Assembly: GCF_900116715.1 (NCBI RefSeq)
Contig: NZ_FPBM01000012.1
Coordinates: 59,710 to 123,709 of the forward strand
Length of the DNA stretch: 64,000 nt
Direction of reading: 5' to 3'
DNA from: Polaromonas sp. YR568
GTDB taxonomy: Bacteria; Pseudomonadota; Gammaproteobacteria; Burkholderiales; Burkholderiaceae_C
This document shows positions 16,571 to 25,293 of the stretch, in pieces (the stretch's first letter is position 1; every line of letters begins with the position of its first letter). Both the position numbers and the translations under genes were made by a program. A model generated the notes under the pieces. The model saw only the letters and a list, made by a program, of their open reading frames with translations, did no database searches and had not been told where the DNA came from.

Positions 16571-17158
16571 ATGTTGCGCGAAGTTGTTCAGGAGCTGCTT
16601 GCCGCCTACCGGGATTTGCGCCGGCACCTGGCGCACGAGCTGCGCAACCCCGACGACGCGGCGGACATTGCCCAAAGCAGCTTTGAGAAGGTCTACACCC
16701 GCGCCAGCGCAACAGCCGGCGGCATGGAGGCCATTGAGTTTCCGCGGGCGCTGCTGTTTCACACCGCGCGCAACCTCTGCATCGACGCCGGCCGGCATCG
16801 CCAGACCGAACAGGCCTGGCTGGCAGCCAGCACGGCTGAGCACCTGGAGGCGGCTGCACCTTCGGCCGAGCAGGTCGCCTCGCAGCGCCAGTTGCTGGCG
16901 CGGGTAGCCGCACTGCTGGAGCAACTGCCGCCCCGCCGCCGCGACGTCTTTGTACTGTTCAAGGTCTACGGCTACAGCCGCGAGGAAATCGCCGGGCGCC
17001 TGGGCATCACGGAAGCGGCGGTGGCCAAGCATGTGGTGCGCGCCACGCTGGACTGCGCGGCCGGCCTGACTGAACTCGCCAGCCATGGCGCCGCACAACC
17101 CGCGGCAATTCCACCAGCACATCACAAACCCCAACTGGCAGGCAGCCATGCAAGCTGA
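16571..17158 (+). CDS. FecI-like extracytoplasmic-function sigma factor
   Basis: This 195-residue sigma-70 family protein has region 2 at about residues 8-80 (DDAADIAQSSFEKVYTRA) and region 4 at about 115-170 (LPPRRRDVFVLFKVYGYSREEIAGRLGI). The sequence and the FecR-like and TonB-receptor genes that follow place it in the FecI/PvdS iron-starvation group. It is expected to transcribe the downstream receptor gene when a ferric siderophore is sensed. A Fur box sits just upstream. The last residues overlap the anti-sigma gene. The C-terminal 25 residues after region 4 are alanine/histidine-rich and may not be conserved. Confidence 0.92.
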   Translation: MLREVVQELLAAYRDLRRHLAHELRNPDDAADIAQSSFEKVYTRASATAGGMEAIEFPRALLFHTARNLCIDAGRHRQTEQAWLAASTAEHLEAAAPSAEQVASQRQLLARVAALLEQLPPRRRDVFVLFKVYGYSREEIAGRLGITEAAVAKHVVRATLDCAAGLTELASHGAAQPAAIPPAHHKPQLAGSHAS

Positions 17159-18128
17159 CGTGGCCGGCCTGGTGGAACACGCGCTGACGCTGATCGCCAG
17201 CGCGGACGTGGGCACGGAGCAGGCCGCCCAGCGGGCGCTGCAAAAACTGGCGCGCTGGCGCGCCGAATCCGCCCGGCACGAAGCGGCCTACCAGGAGGCC
17301 GACCGCCGCTGGCGGCTGCTGGGCAATATGGCGCCGGCATTGCGCGAACAGTTCAGCGAACCCCAGTCCCAGCCGACCGCCAAACCAGCCAGCCGGCAGC
17401 GCCGCGCGCTGCTGTCGCTGGGCATTGCGGCCGCAGGGGCCGGTGTGCTGGGCTGGCGTTTCTACCTGGACGATTCACAGCCCCGCTTTGCCAGGCACTA
17501 CCGCACCGGCACCGGGCAATTGCTCGATGTCACGGTGCCGGACGGCAGCCGCATCGACCTGAGCGCGCAGACCGAGCTGTCTGTTGCGCTCTACCGCAGC
17601 CGCCGCACGGTGCGGCTCCTGCGCGGCGAGGCGCGCTTTGATGTGGCGCACGATGTGGACAAGCCTTTTGTGGTCACCACGCCCTCTGGCACCGTGGAGG
17701 TGCTCGGCACGGCCTTCAGCGTTGCCGAGCGAAGCGGCCTGATGTCGGTGAGCGTGGAGCGCGGCCATGTGCGCGTGCGGCCGGTCTCGGCCGGTGAACC
17801 GCTGCCGGCCGTCGATTTGCGCGCAGGCGAGGCCCTGACCCTGCGCGATGGCACGGCCGGCCCGGTTCGCCAGATCGACGTGCTGGACGTGGCGGCCTGG
17901 CGCAGCGGCTGGCTGGTGTTTGACAACACCCGCCTCGACGAAGCCCTGCCCGCCATCAACGCCTTCCTCAGCAAGCCTATGGCCCTGGACGCCAGCGCGG
18001 CCGCCTTGCGCCTGACCGGGCGCTTTCGCGCCAATGACCCGGCGAGCTTTCTGGCGGCGTTGCCCTCGGTGCTGCCGGTGGCCGTCACGGCGCAGGCCGA
18101 TGGCGGCATGCGCATTTCCGCCCGCTAG
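17148..18128 (+). CDS. FecR-like anti-sigma factor / signal transducer
   Basis: This 326-residue protein has a cytoplasmic N-terminal domain of the DUF4880/FecR type (about residues 5-55, with the conserved KLARWRAESARHEAAYQEADRRW). One membrane helix follows at about 85-103 and then a periplasmic FecR domain (LDVTVPDGSRIDLSAQTEL onward). It holds the sigma factor until the TonB-dependent receptor signals through its STN domain. The ATG at 17148 gives an 11-base overlap with the sigma gene; an ATG at 17085 would add 21 residues but overlap by 74 bases. It is clearly coupled to the sigma gene. Confidence 0.9.
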   Translation: MQADVAGLVEHALTLIASADVGTEQAAQRALQKLARWRAESARHEAAYQEADRRWRLLGNMAPALREQFSEPQSQPTAKPASRQRRALLSLGIAAAGAGVLGWRFYLDDSQPRFARHYRTGTGQLLDVTVPDGSRIDLSAQTELSVALYRSRRTVRLLRGEARFDVAHDVDKPFVVTTPSGTVEVLGTAFSVAERSGLMSVSVERGHVRVRPVSAGEPLPAVDLRAGEALTLRDGTAGPVRQIDVLDVAAWRSGWLVFDNTRLDEALPAINAFLSKPMALDASAAALRLTGRFRANDPASFLAALPSVLPVAVTAQADGGMRISAR

Positions 18129-18153
18129 GGCCGGGAAACAGTTGAAAAAAGCT

Positions 18154-18180
18154 GAAGAAAATTTCGCTAACCCTGTCTCC
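18154..18180 (+). promoter_or_regulatory. Candidate FecI-type promoter of the receptor gene
   Basis: A GAAGAAAATTTCGC element followed at a short distance by TGTCTCC resembles the A-rich -35 and TGTC -10 boxes used by FecI-group sigma factors. It is the only such pair between the anti-sigma stop and the receptor start. The assignment is by eye and untested. Confidence 0.5.
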
Positions 18181-18299
18181 GTTTTTGCGCATCATCCGTC
18201 TTCTACCCGTCAGCCATGCACCGCCGGCCCTGCCGAAGGCGCACAGCCAATAACACCATTGCCCGCAAGCCATGCCTTGCCGGGGACGACGGAAATCTC

Positions 18300-20729
18300 A
18301 TGCAGCCACACGGCCTACACAACCTACGCAAGCAGCGTTCGCTCAAAGACCACTTCCGCAAAACCACGCTCATCGCGGCACTGACAGGCGCCGCCATCGG
18401 CTCCCTCGGCATGCTGGCCCCGCCCGCCCATGCGCAGGCCGAAGCCGCCGCCTTCGACATCAACCTGCCGGCGCAGCCGCTGGGGCAAGCCCTGGCTGCG
18501 CTGTCGCGCCAGACCGGTGTGCAGGTGCTGGCCGCCGGTGAACTCGTAGCCGGCAAAACCGCCGACGCCCTGACAGGCCGGATGACGGCGCAGCAGGCGC
18601 TGGCCAGGCTGCTGGCCGGCAGCGGCCTGCAAGTGCGCGCCGTGGGGCAAACGCTGACGGTGGAGCGGGCCGCGCCGGACGCGGCCGAGGGCAACAGCCT
18701 GAAAGCCGTCACGGTGACGGCCACCGCAGAGCGCGAGAGCGCCGGCGGGCCGCTGCGCGACTACGTCGCTACTCGCAGCGCAACAGGCACCAAAACCGAT
18801 ACAGCCATCCTCGAGACGCCGCAGTCCATCTCGGTGATAGGCGCGCGCGAACTCGAAGACAAAGGCGTGACAACGCTGACCGACGCGCTGCTGCAAACCC
18901 CGGGTGTCAACGTCAACCCCTACGGCTTCGATTCACGCGCGCTCGACTGGGTCATGCTGCGCGGCTTTGACGGCTGGTACACCAGCAGCTACCGCGACGG
19001 CCTGGCGCAAAACGTCGGCATCACCTTTCTCGGCGTGCAGACCGAGGTCTACGGCCTGGAGCGCCTTGAAGTGCTGCGGGGCCCGTCGTCGGTGCTGTTC
19101 GGCAAAGGCGATGTCGGCGGCGTGGTGAACCGGGTCAGCAAGCTGCCGCAGGCCGATGCGGTGCGCGAGATCACGGTGCAGGCCGGCAGCTTTGACCGCA
19201 AGCAGATCGGCGTCGATGTGGGCGGCGCGTTTGATGCCGACGGCAAGGTGCTGTACCGCCTGGTCGGCACCGGCCTGGACACCGGCACGCAGGAGCGCTA
19301 CCCGAACGGCGTGCGCATGGACCAGCAGCGCCGCTACCTCGCGCCCTCGCTGCGCTGGCAGATCTCCGGCAGCACCTCGCTGGTCCTGCAGGCCGAATAC
19401 CTGCGCGACGACGCTTCGGACGACGTGCAGTACGTGACGGGCGCCGACGGCCTGCCGACCCGCGTCAAGGAGGGCGACCCGGCCTACAGCCGCATCAAGA
19501 CCGGCTCCGACGCCGTCGGCTACCAGCTGGAACACCGTTTCGACAATGGCTGGACTTTTCAGCAGAAGCTGCGCCACGCGCGCCGCACGCTCGACAAGCG
19601 CCACATTCTTTCGTTCATAGGCGCAACGCCGACCACACTGGACCGGCAGGCCCGGCATGACGTCGAGTCGGTCGACGAGACCGCCGTCGACACCTCGGTG
19701 CAGGGCACCGTGACAAGCGGTGCGCTGTCGCACCGGCTTCTGTTCGGCATCGACGCAGACCGCAGCCGCGCCCAATGGCGCCGCTCGCAGGACATGACCA
19801 GTTCGCTCGATCTGTCGAACCCGGTGTATGCCGGCGGCATCGCCGACCCGGCCACGCAGGTCGCCGACACCGAGCTCACGACCACCCAGTGGGGCCTTTA
19901 TGCGCAGGACCAGATCAAGATCGACCCGCGCTGGACCCTGACCGTGGGCGCGCGCCACGACACCGTCAAATCCGACAACAACGACCGCTTCAACGCAACA
20001 CGCACGTCACGGACCGACCGCGTCACCAGCGGCCGGGTCGGGCTGAACTACCTCCTCGGCAACGGCTGGTCACCTTATGTGAGCTATGCCGAATCGTTTG
20101 TGCCCAACGTCGGCGTGGATGCGGCCGGCGCCACGTTCCAGCCGAGCTACGGCAAGCAGGTCGAGGCCGGTATCAAGTACATCCCCGAAGACGGCTCGGT
20201 GTCGTTTACGGCCGCGCTGTTCAACCTCGAAAAGACCAACGTCGTGACCTACGACCCGACAAGCTTCGAGGCACGCCAGATCGGCAAGGTGCGCTCACGC
20301 GGGATCGAGCTTGAAACAAAAGCCAGACTGTCGCAGCGCCTGCGCCTGACCGGCTCACTGACACTGCTCGACCTCAAAGTGCTGGCCAGCGCCGACCCGG
20401 CCGAAATCCAGAAGATGCCCGTCCTCACACCGAAACAAACGGCGTCGGTCTGGCTCGACTACCTGTTCACCGGCGAGGAACTGCGCGGCCTGAGCATAGG
20501 CGGTGGTGTGCGTTACGTCGGCAAGCGCTGGAACGACACGCCCAACACCTCGTCGGAGCCGGGCTACACGCTGGCCGACCTTGCGCTGCGCTACGACACC
20601 GGCCCATGGCGTTTCGCGATCAACGTAAACAACCTGTTTGACCGGCGCTACTTCAGCGGCGTGTCCTACGGCAGTTACTTCCGAGGCAACGAGCGCAACG
20701 TGCTGCTGACGGCACGCTACCGGTTCTGA
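18300..20729 (+). CDS. TonB-dependent siderophore receptor with STN signalling domain
   Basis: This is a 22-stranded outer-membrane barrel of 809 residues. A long signal peptide ends near AHA-QAEA (about residue 46). The STN domain at about 50-105 (FDINLPAQPLGQALAALSRQTGV) contacts the FecR-like protein. The plug has ETPQSISVIG and RGPSSVLFG, and the protein ends in the barrel signal RYRF with a terminal aromatic. It should import a ferric siderophore with TonB/ExbB/ExbD energy. The ligand cannot be deduced. The ATG at 18300 is preferred over one at 18216, which adds 28 residues before an already normal signal peptide. Confidence 0.93.
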   Translation: MQPHGLHNLRKQRSLKDHFRKTTLIAALTGAAIGSLGMLAPPAHAQAEAAAFDINLPAQPLGQALAALSRQTGVQVLAAGELVAGKTADALTGRMTAQQALARLLAGSGLQVRAVGQTLTVERAAPDAAEGNSLKAVTVTATAERESAGGPLRDYVATRSATGTKTDTAILETPQSISVIGARELEDKGVTTLTDALLQTPGVNVNPYGFDSRALDWVMLRGFDGWYTSSYRDGLAQNVGITFLGVQTEVYGLERLEVLRGPSSVLFGKGDVGGVVNRVSKLPQADAVREITVQAGSFDRKQIGVDVGGAFDADGKVLYRLVGTGLDTGTQERYPNGVRMDQQRRYLAPSLRWQISGSTSLVLQAEYLRDDASDDVQYVTGADGLPTRVKEGDPAYSRIKTGSDAVGYQLEHRFDNGWTFQQKLRHARRTLDKRHILSFIGATPTTLDRQARHDVESVDETAVDTSVQGTVTSGALSHRLLFGIDADRSRAQWRRSQDMTSSLDLSNPVYAGGIADPATQVADTELTTTQWGLYAQDQIKIDPRWTLTVGARHDTVKSDNNDRFNATRTSRTDRVTSGRVGLNYLLGNGWSPYVSYAESFVPNVGVDAAGATFQPSYGKQVEAGIKYIPEDGSVSFTAALFNLEKTNVVTYDPTSFEARQIGKVRSRGIELETKARLSQRLRLTGSLTLLDLKVLASADPAEIQKMPVLTPKQTASVWLDYLFTGEELRGLSIGGGVRYVGKRWNDTPNTSSEPGYTLADLALRYDTGPWRFAINVNNLFDRRYFSGVSYGSYFRGNERNVLLTARYRF

Positions 20730-20730
20730 C

Positions 20731-22077
20731 ATGCGCCAGGCATTCGTCGCTCTCCATCGCTGGGCAGGCCTGCTGATCGCGGGCTTTTTGTTCGTCTCCG
20801 GCGTGACCGGGGCGGTGATTTCCTGGGACCATGAACTCGACGAGTGGCTGAACCCGCAGCTCACCGATGCACGTTCGGCAGGCCAGCCGCTGCCGTCGCT
20901 GGAACTGGTCCGGCAGATCGAGGCCCGGCACCCGCAAGTGCAGGTGACTTTTGTGCCGCTGGCCCCTGAGCCCGGCCACTCGCTGGCTTTTGGTGTCGAC
21001 GGCCGCGTTGACCCGGCCACAGGCAAGCTGGTCAAACCCGGCTTCAACCAGGTGTTTGTCGACGCCGCGTCCGGCGAGGAACTGGGCCGGCGCGAATGGG
21101 GCGCCGTGTGGCCGGTCACCCAGGAAAACATCATCTCTTTTCTTTACGTGCTGCACTACAGCCTGCATATGCCCGAGTTCTGGGGCATTGACCGTTGGGG
21201 CGTGTGGCTGATGGGTGTGATCGCACTCATCTGGACCGTCGACTGCTTCACCGGCTTCTACCTGACCCTGCCCGCGCGCCGGCGGGCGAAAGAACTGGCA
21301 CAAGACGAAACCCCCGCACCACCGCAAGGCAAAGGCTGGTGGCAGCGCTGGAAGCCGTCATGGCGCGTGCGCTGGAAGGGCGGCCCGTACAAGCTGAACT
21401 TTGACTTGCACCGTGCAGGCAGCCTGTGGACCTGGGCCCTGCTGTTCATCGTGGCCTTCACGGCCTTTTCGCTCAACCTCTACCGCGAAGTGTTTTTTCC
21501 GGCGATGTCGCTGGTGTCCCAGGTCACCCCGTCGCCTTTCGATGTGCGCAAACCCGCTGACGAGAATCAGCCCATCATTCCCAGGCTCGGCTTTGCGCAG
21601 GTGCTGGGCACCGCCGGCCAGGAAGCGGCAAAGCGCGGCTGGGACGAGCCCGCCGGCTCGGTGTTTTACACACCCTCGTTTGGCGTCTACGGCGTGGACT
21701 TCTTTCACCCTGAAGACGGGCACGGCGCCGGTGGTGTGGGGCATCGGCGCCTCTACTTCGACGGCCTGGACGGCCGCGTGCTGGGCGAGCGCGAGCCCTG
21801 GAAAGGCACGGCCGCCGACATCTTTGTGCAGGCGCAGTTTCCGCTGCACTCCGGCCGCATTTTGGGCATTCCGGGGCGCATCCTGATCTCGGCCATGGGC
21901 GTGGTGGTGGCCATGCTCAGCGTGACCGGGGTTTACATCTGGTGGAAGAAGCGCCGCTCACGCCGCGCAAGCGCTGCGGCCGCAAAGCCAGTTCAGGCCT
22001 CGCAGGCAGCGCCGCCTGCAAGCGCCGATGCCGCCATCCGGCCATTGCCTGAAACAGAGGCGGGCCTCAGACGATGA
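20731..22077 (+). CDS. PepSY-domain membrane protein, candidate siderophore-iron reductase
   Basis: This 448-residue inner-membrane protein has four membrane helices (about residues 8-32, 150-180, 225-250 and 385-410) and histidines in them, including FVALHRWAGLL at the start and LYVLHYSLHMPEFWG near 132-146. Such PepSY-associated TM proteins (PiuB/FpvG type) sit beside siderophore receptors and are thought to reduce ferric iron so it can be released. It begins one base after the receptor stop and overlaps the next gene by four bases, so it belongs to the same operon. The reductase role is inferred from family and context. Confidence 0.88.
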   Translation: MRQAFVALHRWAGLLIAGFLFVSGVTGAVISWDHELDEWLNPQLTDARSAGQPLPSLELVRQIEARHPQVQVTFVPLAPEPGHSLAFGVDGRVDPATGKLVKPGFNQVFVDAASGEELGRREWGAVWPVTQENIISFLYVLHYSLHMPEFWGIDRWGVWLMGVIALIWTVDCFTGFYLTLPARRRAKELAQDETPAPPQGKGWWQRWKPSWRVRWKGGPYKLNFDLHRAGSLWTWALLFIVAFTAFSLNLYREVFFPAMSLVSQVTPSPFDVRKPADENQPIIPRLGFAQVLGTAGQEAAKRGWDEPAGSVFYTPSFGVYGVDFFHPEDGHGAGGVGHRRLYFDGLDGRVLGEREPWKGTAADIFVQAQFPLHSGRILGIPGRILISAMGVVVAMLSVTGVYIWWKKRRSRRASAAAAKPVQASQAAPPASADAAIRPLPETEAGLRR

Positions 22078-22361
22078 GGCCACCTGCACAGCCACTTGCG
22101 CCGGCCCTGACGCCGCGGCTGCAGCAGGTGCTGGCGGTGTTTGAAGCCACCGCCAGCGAGCCACTGACCGCCGACGAGGTCTACCAGCGCCTGCTGGCAC
22201 GCGGAACACCCGCCAGCCTCTCAGCCGTTTACCGGATGGTGCGGCGCCTGCATGAGGACCGGCTGCTGGCCTGCACACCGGGCAAGCCAGGGTTTGGCGG
22301 CGGCAAAAACCTGTTCTGGCTGGTGTTTGTGCCTGGATCCGCCGAAACAGGGTCGCTCTGA
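22074..22361 (+). CDS. Short Fur-like protein: winged-helix domain only
   Basis: This 95-residue protein aligns with the N-terminal DNA-binding half of Fur: LTPRLQQVLAVFEA, then LTADEVYQRLLARG and the recognition-helix segment LSAVYRMVRRLHEDRLL (compare GLATVYRVLTQFEQAGLL in the Fur encoded at 34955). The C-terminal dimerisation and metal domain is missing, with no HHDH cluster and no CxxC. Its ATG overlaps the PepSY gene stop (ATGA), indicating coupling within the iron cassette. The stop codon lies exactly where a dispersed repeat begins. It could be a truncated regulator, or a functional mini-Fur that competes for Fur sites or forms heterodimers. Confidence 0.75.
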   Translation: MRPPAQPLAPALTPRLQQVLAVFEATASEPLTADEVYQRLLARGTPASLSAVYRMVRRLHEDRLLACTPGKPGFGGGKNLFWLVFVPGSAETGSL

Positions 22362-22380
22362 TTTTGATAGCTGCTTGCAC
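22361..22380 (-). repeat. Short dispersed repeat, copy 2 (reverse orientation)
   Basis: ATTTTGATAGCTGCTTGCAC is close to the reverse complement of the repeats at 11487-11511 and 35459-35485. It begins at the last base of the mini-Fur stop codon. Confidence 0.6.
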
Positions 22381-22434
22381 CCGTCTTTATTGGGTCAGAG
22401 GTCAAAAACACACTCAAAAAAACTGAAGCGGGCA

Positions 22435-22458
22435 TGAAAAAGCCCCTTTCGGGGCATT
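22435..22458 (-). terminator. Rho-independent terminator of gshA
   Basis: On the minus strand GCCCC-GAAA-GGGGC is followed by TTTTTC, 20-45 bases after the gshA stop. It also separates gshA from the convergent iron cassette. Confidence 0.8.
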
Positions 22459-22479
22459 CTTCATTGTCGGGCGGCGCCT

Positions 22480-23775
22480 TCAGTCATAGACCTCGGCGTC
22501 CGGGTCGGTGGCTTCCAGCTCATAGCTGGCGGCCAGCATCGCCAGGCGGGCGATCACGCCGTACATATAAAAGCGGTTGGGGCTGCTGGAGCCGGGCTTT
22601 TCGCCGGGCTGCGGCAGGCGGCCGCTGTCGGCAAAGGCCAGCGGCACAAAGCTGGCGCCGGGCGCATTGAGGTTTTCGTCCACGCCGCGCTCGGCATGCA
22701 CGCGGTAAAAGCCGCCCACCACATAGCGGTCCATCATGTAGACCACGGGTTCGGCCACCGCCTCATTGACGCGCTCGTTGGTCAGCACGCCTTCCTGGAT
22801 GATCACTTCAGACAGCGCCTGGCCGTCTTTTGTCGTGCTCATCTTGTTCTTGGTCTTGCGGTTCAGGACGTCCAGGTCCTTCACGTCGCGCACCGTCATG
22901 ATGCCCATGCCGTAGGTGCCGTTGTCGGCCTTGACGACGACAAACGGCTTTTCATTGATGCCGTATTCCTTGTACTTGCGCTTGATCTTGGTCAGCAGCG
23001 CATCGACGTTGGTGGTGAGGCACTCCATGCCGGTGTTCTCGGCGAAGTTGACTTCGCCGCACTGGGCAAACATCGGGTTGATGAGCCAGGGGTCTATGCC
23101 CAGCAGCTTGCCGAAGCGCTTGGAGATTTCTTCATAGGCCTTGAAGTGGTGCGACTTGCGGCGCACCGACCAGCCGGCATGCAGCGGCGGCAGCAGGTAC
23201 TGCTCGTTAATGTCTTCCAGGATGCCCGGAATGCCGGCCGACAGGTCGTTGTTCAGCAGGATGGTGCAGGGGTCGAAATCTTTCAGGCCCAGGCGCCGGT
23301 CGGTGCGGATCAGCGGCTCGATGGTGATGGTCTCGCCGGTCGGCAGGTTCAGCGTGGTCGGCGCCTTGATCTCGGGGCTGAGCGAGCCGAAACGCACATT
23401 GAGGCCGGCTTGGTGAAAGATGCGCTTGAGCTGCAGCACGTTGGAGAGGTAAAAGCTGTTGCGCGTGTGGTTCTCGGGCACGACCAGCAGGTTGCGCGCC
23501 TCGGGGCAGATTTTTTCGATCGCGGCCATGGCGGCCTGCACCGCCAGCGGCAGCATCTCGGGCGTCAGGTTGTTCCAGCCGCCGGGGTAGAGGTTGGTGT
23601 CGACCGGGGCAAGCTTGAAGCCGGCATTGCGGATGTCGACCGAGCTGTAAAAAGGCGGCGTGTGCTCCATCCACTCCAGCCGGAACCAGCGCTCGATGGC
23701 GGGGGTGGAGTCCAGGACGCGTTGTTCGAGTTCGTTGATGGGGCCGTTCAGGGCGGTGATGAGGTGCGGAACCAT
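22480..23775 (-). CDS. gshA: Glutamate-cysteine ligase, proteobacterial type
   Basis: This 431-residue protein belongs to the glutathione synthesis ligase family first described in Acidithiobacillus and common in betaproteobacteria, which is unrelated in sequence to E. coli GshA. Recognisable segments are RLEWMEHTPPFYSSVDIRN near residue 32, YPGGWNNLTPEM near 63, and the ATP-grasp-like VVVKADNGTYGMGIMTV near 290. It joins glutamate and cysteine, the first step of glutathione synthesis. In many relatives gshB follows directly; it does not here, where the iron cassette converges instead. gshB must lie outside the window. Confidence 0.93.
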   Translation of the reverse strand: MVPHLITALNGPINELEQRVLDSTPAIERWFRLEWMEHTPPFYSSVDIRNAGFKLAPVDTNLYPGGWNNLTPEMLPLAVQAAMAAIEKICPEARNLLVVPENHTRNSFYLSNVLQLKRIFHQAGLNVRFGSLSPEIKAPTTLNLPTGETITIEPLIRTDRRLGLKDFDPCTILLNNDLSAGIPGILEDINEQYLLPPLHAGWSVRRKSHHFKAYEEISKRFGKLLGIDPWLINPMFAQCGEVNFAENTGMECLTTNVDALLTKIKRKYKEYGINEKPFVVVKADNGTYGMGIMTVRDVKDLDVLNRKTKNKMSTTKDGQALSEVIIQEGVLTNERVNEAVAEPVVYMMDRYVVGGFYRVHAERGVDENLNAPGASFVPLAFADSGRLPQPGEKPGSSSPNRFYMYGVIARLAMLAASYELEATDPDAEVYD

Positions 23776-23927
23776 TCGGCCACTTTCGATGAGGGAATCT
23801 GTTATTTACTTCGGTTATATCTGACCGAATTTTAGGGATATTGGGATGGGTTGCCGGGGTTACAAGGGGTAACGCCGCCGCAAGCCATCCAAAAATCCGT
23901 CGGCCGGGCTCGCGGCCCGGCATGGCT

Positions 23928-25250
23928 TCAGGAGCGGACTTCGCCCTGCCCCAGCACCACATATTTGAGGGACGTGAGCCCCTCAATGCCGACCGGCCCG
24001 CGCGCGTGGAACTTATCGGTGCTGATGCCGATTTCGGCACCCAGCCCAAACTCGAAGCCATCGGCGAAGCGGGTGCTCGCATTCACCATGACGCTGGCTG
24101 AGTCCACCTCGCGCAGAAAACGCTGGGCGTTGATGTGGTCGCGCGTGAGGATGGCGTCGGTGTGGTGACTGGAATATTGGTTGATGTGGGCGATCGCTTC
24201 GTCAATACCGGCCACGATCTTGATGCTGATGATGGGCGCGAGGTATTCCTCGTACCAGTCCTGCTCGGTCGCGGCCTTGAGGTTAGCGCCTTTAATGCCG
24301 GCCAGGATGCCCTGCGCTTCGACATCGCAGCGCATCTCCACGCCCTTGTCGGCGTAAATCGCGCCGATCTTCGGCAAGAACTGCGCCGCCACACCGCGCG
24401 CCACCAGCAAGCCTTCGCTGGCATTGCAGGGGCTGTATTTTTGCGTCTTGGCGTTGTCGGCCACTTTCACTGCCATATCGATGTCGCAAGGGTCATCGAC
24501 ATACACATGGCAGTTGCCGTCCAGGTGTTTGATGACCGGCACCTTGGCATCGCGGCTGATGCGCTCGATCAAGCCCTTGCCGCCGCGCGGGATGATCACG
24601 TCCACATACTGCGGCATGGCGATCAGGTGGCCCACGGCTTCGCGGTCGGTAGTGGGCACCAGTTGCACCGCCTCTGGAGGCAAGCCGGCATCCACCAGCG
24701 CCTGCTGCACCAGTGCGGCCAGCGCCTTGTTCGACTCAATCGCCTCGGAGCCGCCGCGCAGGATGCAGGCGTTGCCGCTCTTGATCGCCAGCGACGCGGC
24801 TTCGATCGTCACATTGGGCCGGCTCTCGTAAATCATGCCGAACACGCCGATGGGCACACGCATCTGGCCCACGCGAATGCCGCTGGGTTGCTCTTTCATG
24901 CCGATGATGTCGCCGATCACATCGGGCATCACGGCCAATTGCTCGCAGCCCACCGCAACGGTTTCGATGATTTTGGGGGTGAGCTTGAGGCGGTCCAGCA
25001 TGGGCCCAGCCAGGCCTGAAGCCGTGGCGCGCTCCAGGTCGCGCTGGTTGGCGGTTTGCAGCGCCGTCAGGTTCTGGCGCAGCAAGGCGGCCAGGTTCAG
25101 TAATGCTTTGTTTTTGATAGCGGCTGACGCACGTGCCACCTGGGCAGAAGCGGTTTTTGCCTTGGATCCCAGCGCATTCATCAAACCCGGGACATCGCTG
25201 GCGAGGCCGCTGGAAGAAGAAAGGGCTTTGTGGGAGTCAGGCGCGTTCAT
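23928..25250 (-). CDS. proA: Gamma-glutamyl phosphate reductase
   Basis: This 440-residue enzyme of the aldehyde-dehydrogenase fold reduces gamma-glutamyl phosphate to glutamate semialdehyde with NADPH, the second step of proline synthesis. The catalytic cysteine is in KYSPCNASEGLLV near residue 276; GMIYESRPNVTIEAASLAIKSGN and LRGGSEAIESNKAL are further hallmarks. The first 20 residues are a serine-rich extension. It follows holA by 43 bases on the same strand and may be cotranscribed with it. proB is not in the window. Glutamate semialdehyde also connects to ornithine metabolism encoded nearby. Confidence 0.96.
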   Translation of the reverse strand: MNAPDSHKALSSSSGLASDVPGLMNALGSKAKTASAQVARASAAIKNKALLNLAALLRQNLTALQTANQRDLERATASGLAGPMLDRLKLTPKIIETVAVGCEQLAVMPDVIGDIIGMKEQPSGIRVGQMRVPIGVFGMIYESRPNVTIEAASLAIKSGNACILRGGSEAIESNKALAALVQQALVDAGLPPEAVQLVPTTDREAVGHLIAMPQYVDVIIPRGGKGLIERISRDAKVPVIKHLDGNCHVYVDDPCDIDMAVKVADNAKTQKYSPCNASEGLLVARGVAAQFLPKIGAIYADKGVEMRCDVEAQGILAGIKGANLKAATEQDWYEEYLAPIISIKIVAGIDEAIAHINQYSSHHTDAILTRDHINAQRFLREVDSASVMVNASTRFADGFEFGLGAEIGISTDKFHARGPVGIEGLTSLKYVVLGQGEVRS

Positions 25251-25293
25251 CGCACCATTTTAGGCTTCTGACGCAAGCCCAGGGCGTTGGGGG

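Noticed and set aside
25099..25125. TTTTTGATAGCGGCTGACGC inside proA resembling the short dispersed repeat
   Set aside because: It matches only partly and lies within coding sequence; chance similarity cannot be excluded.
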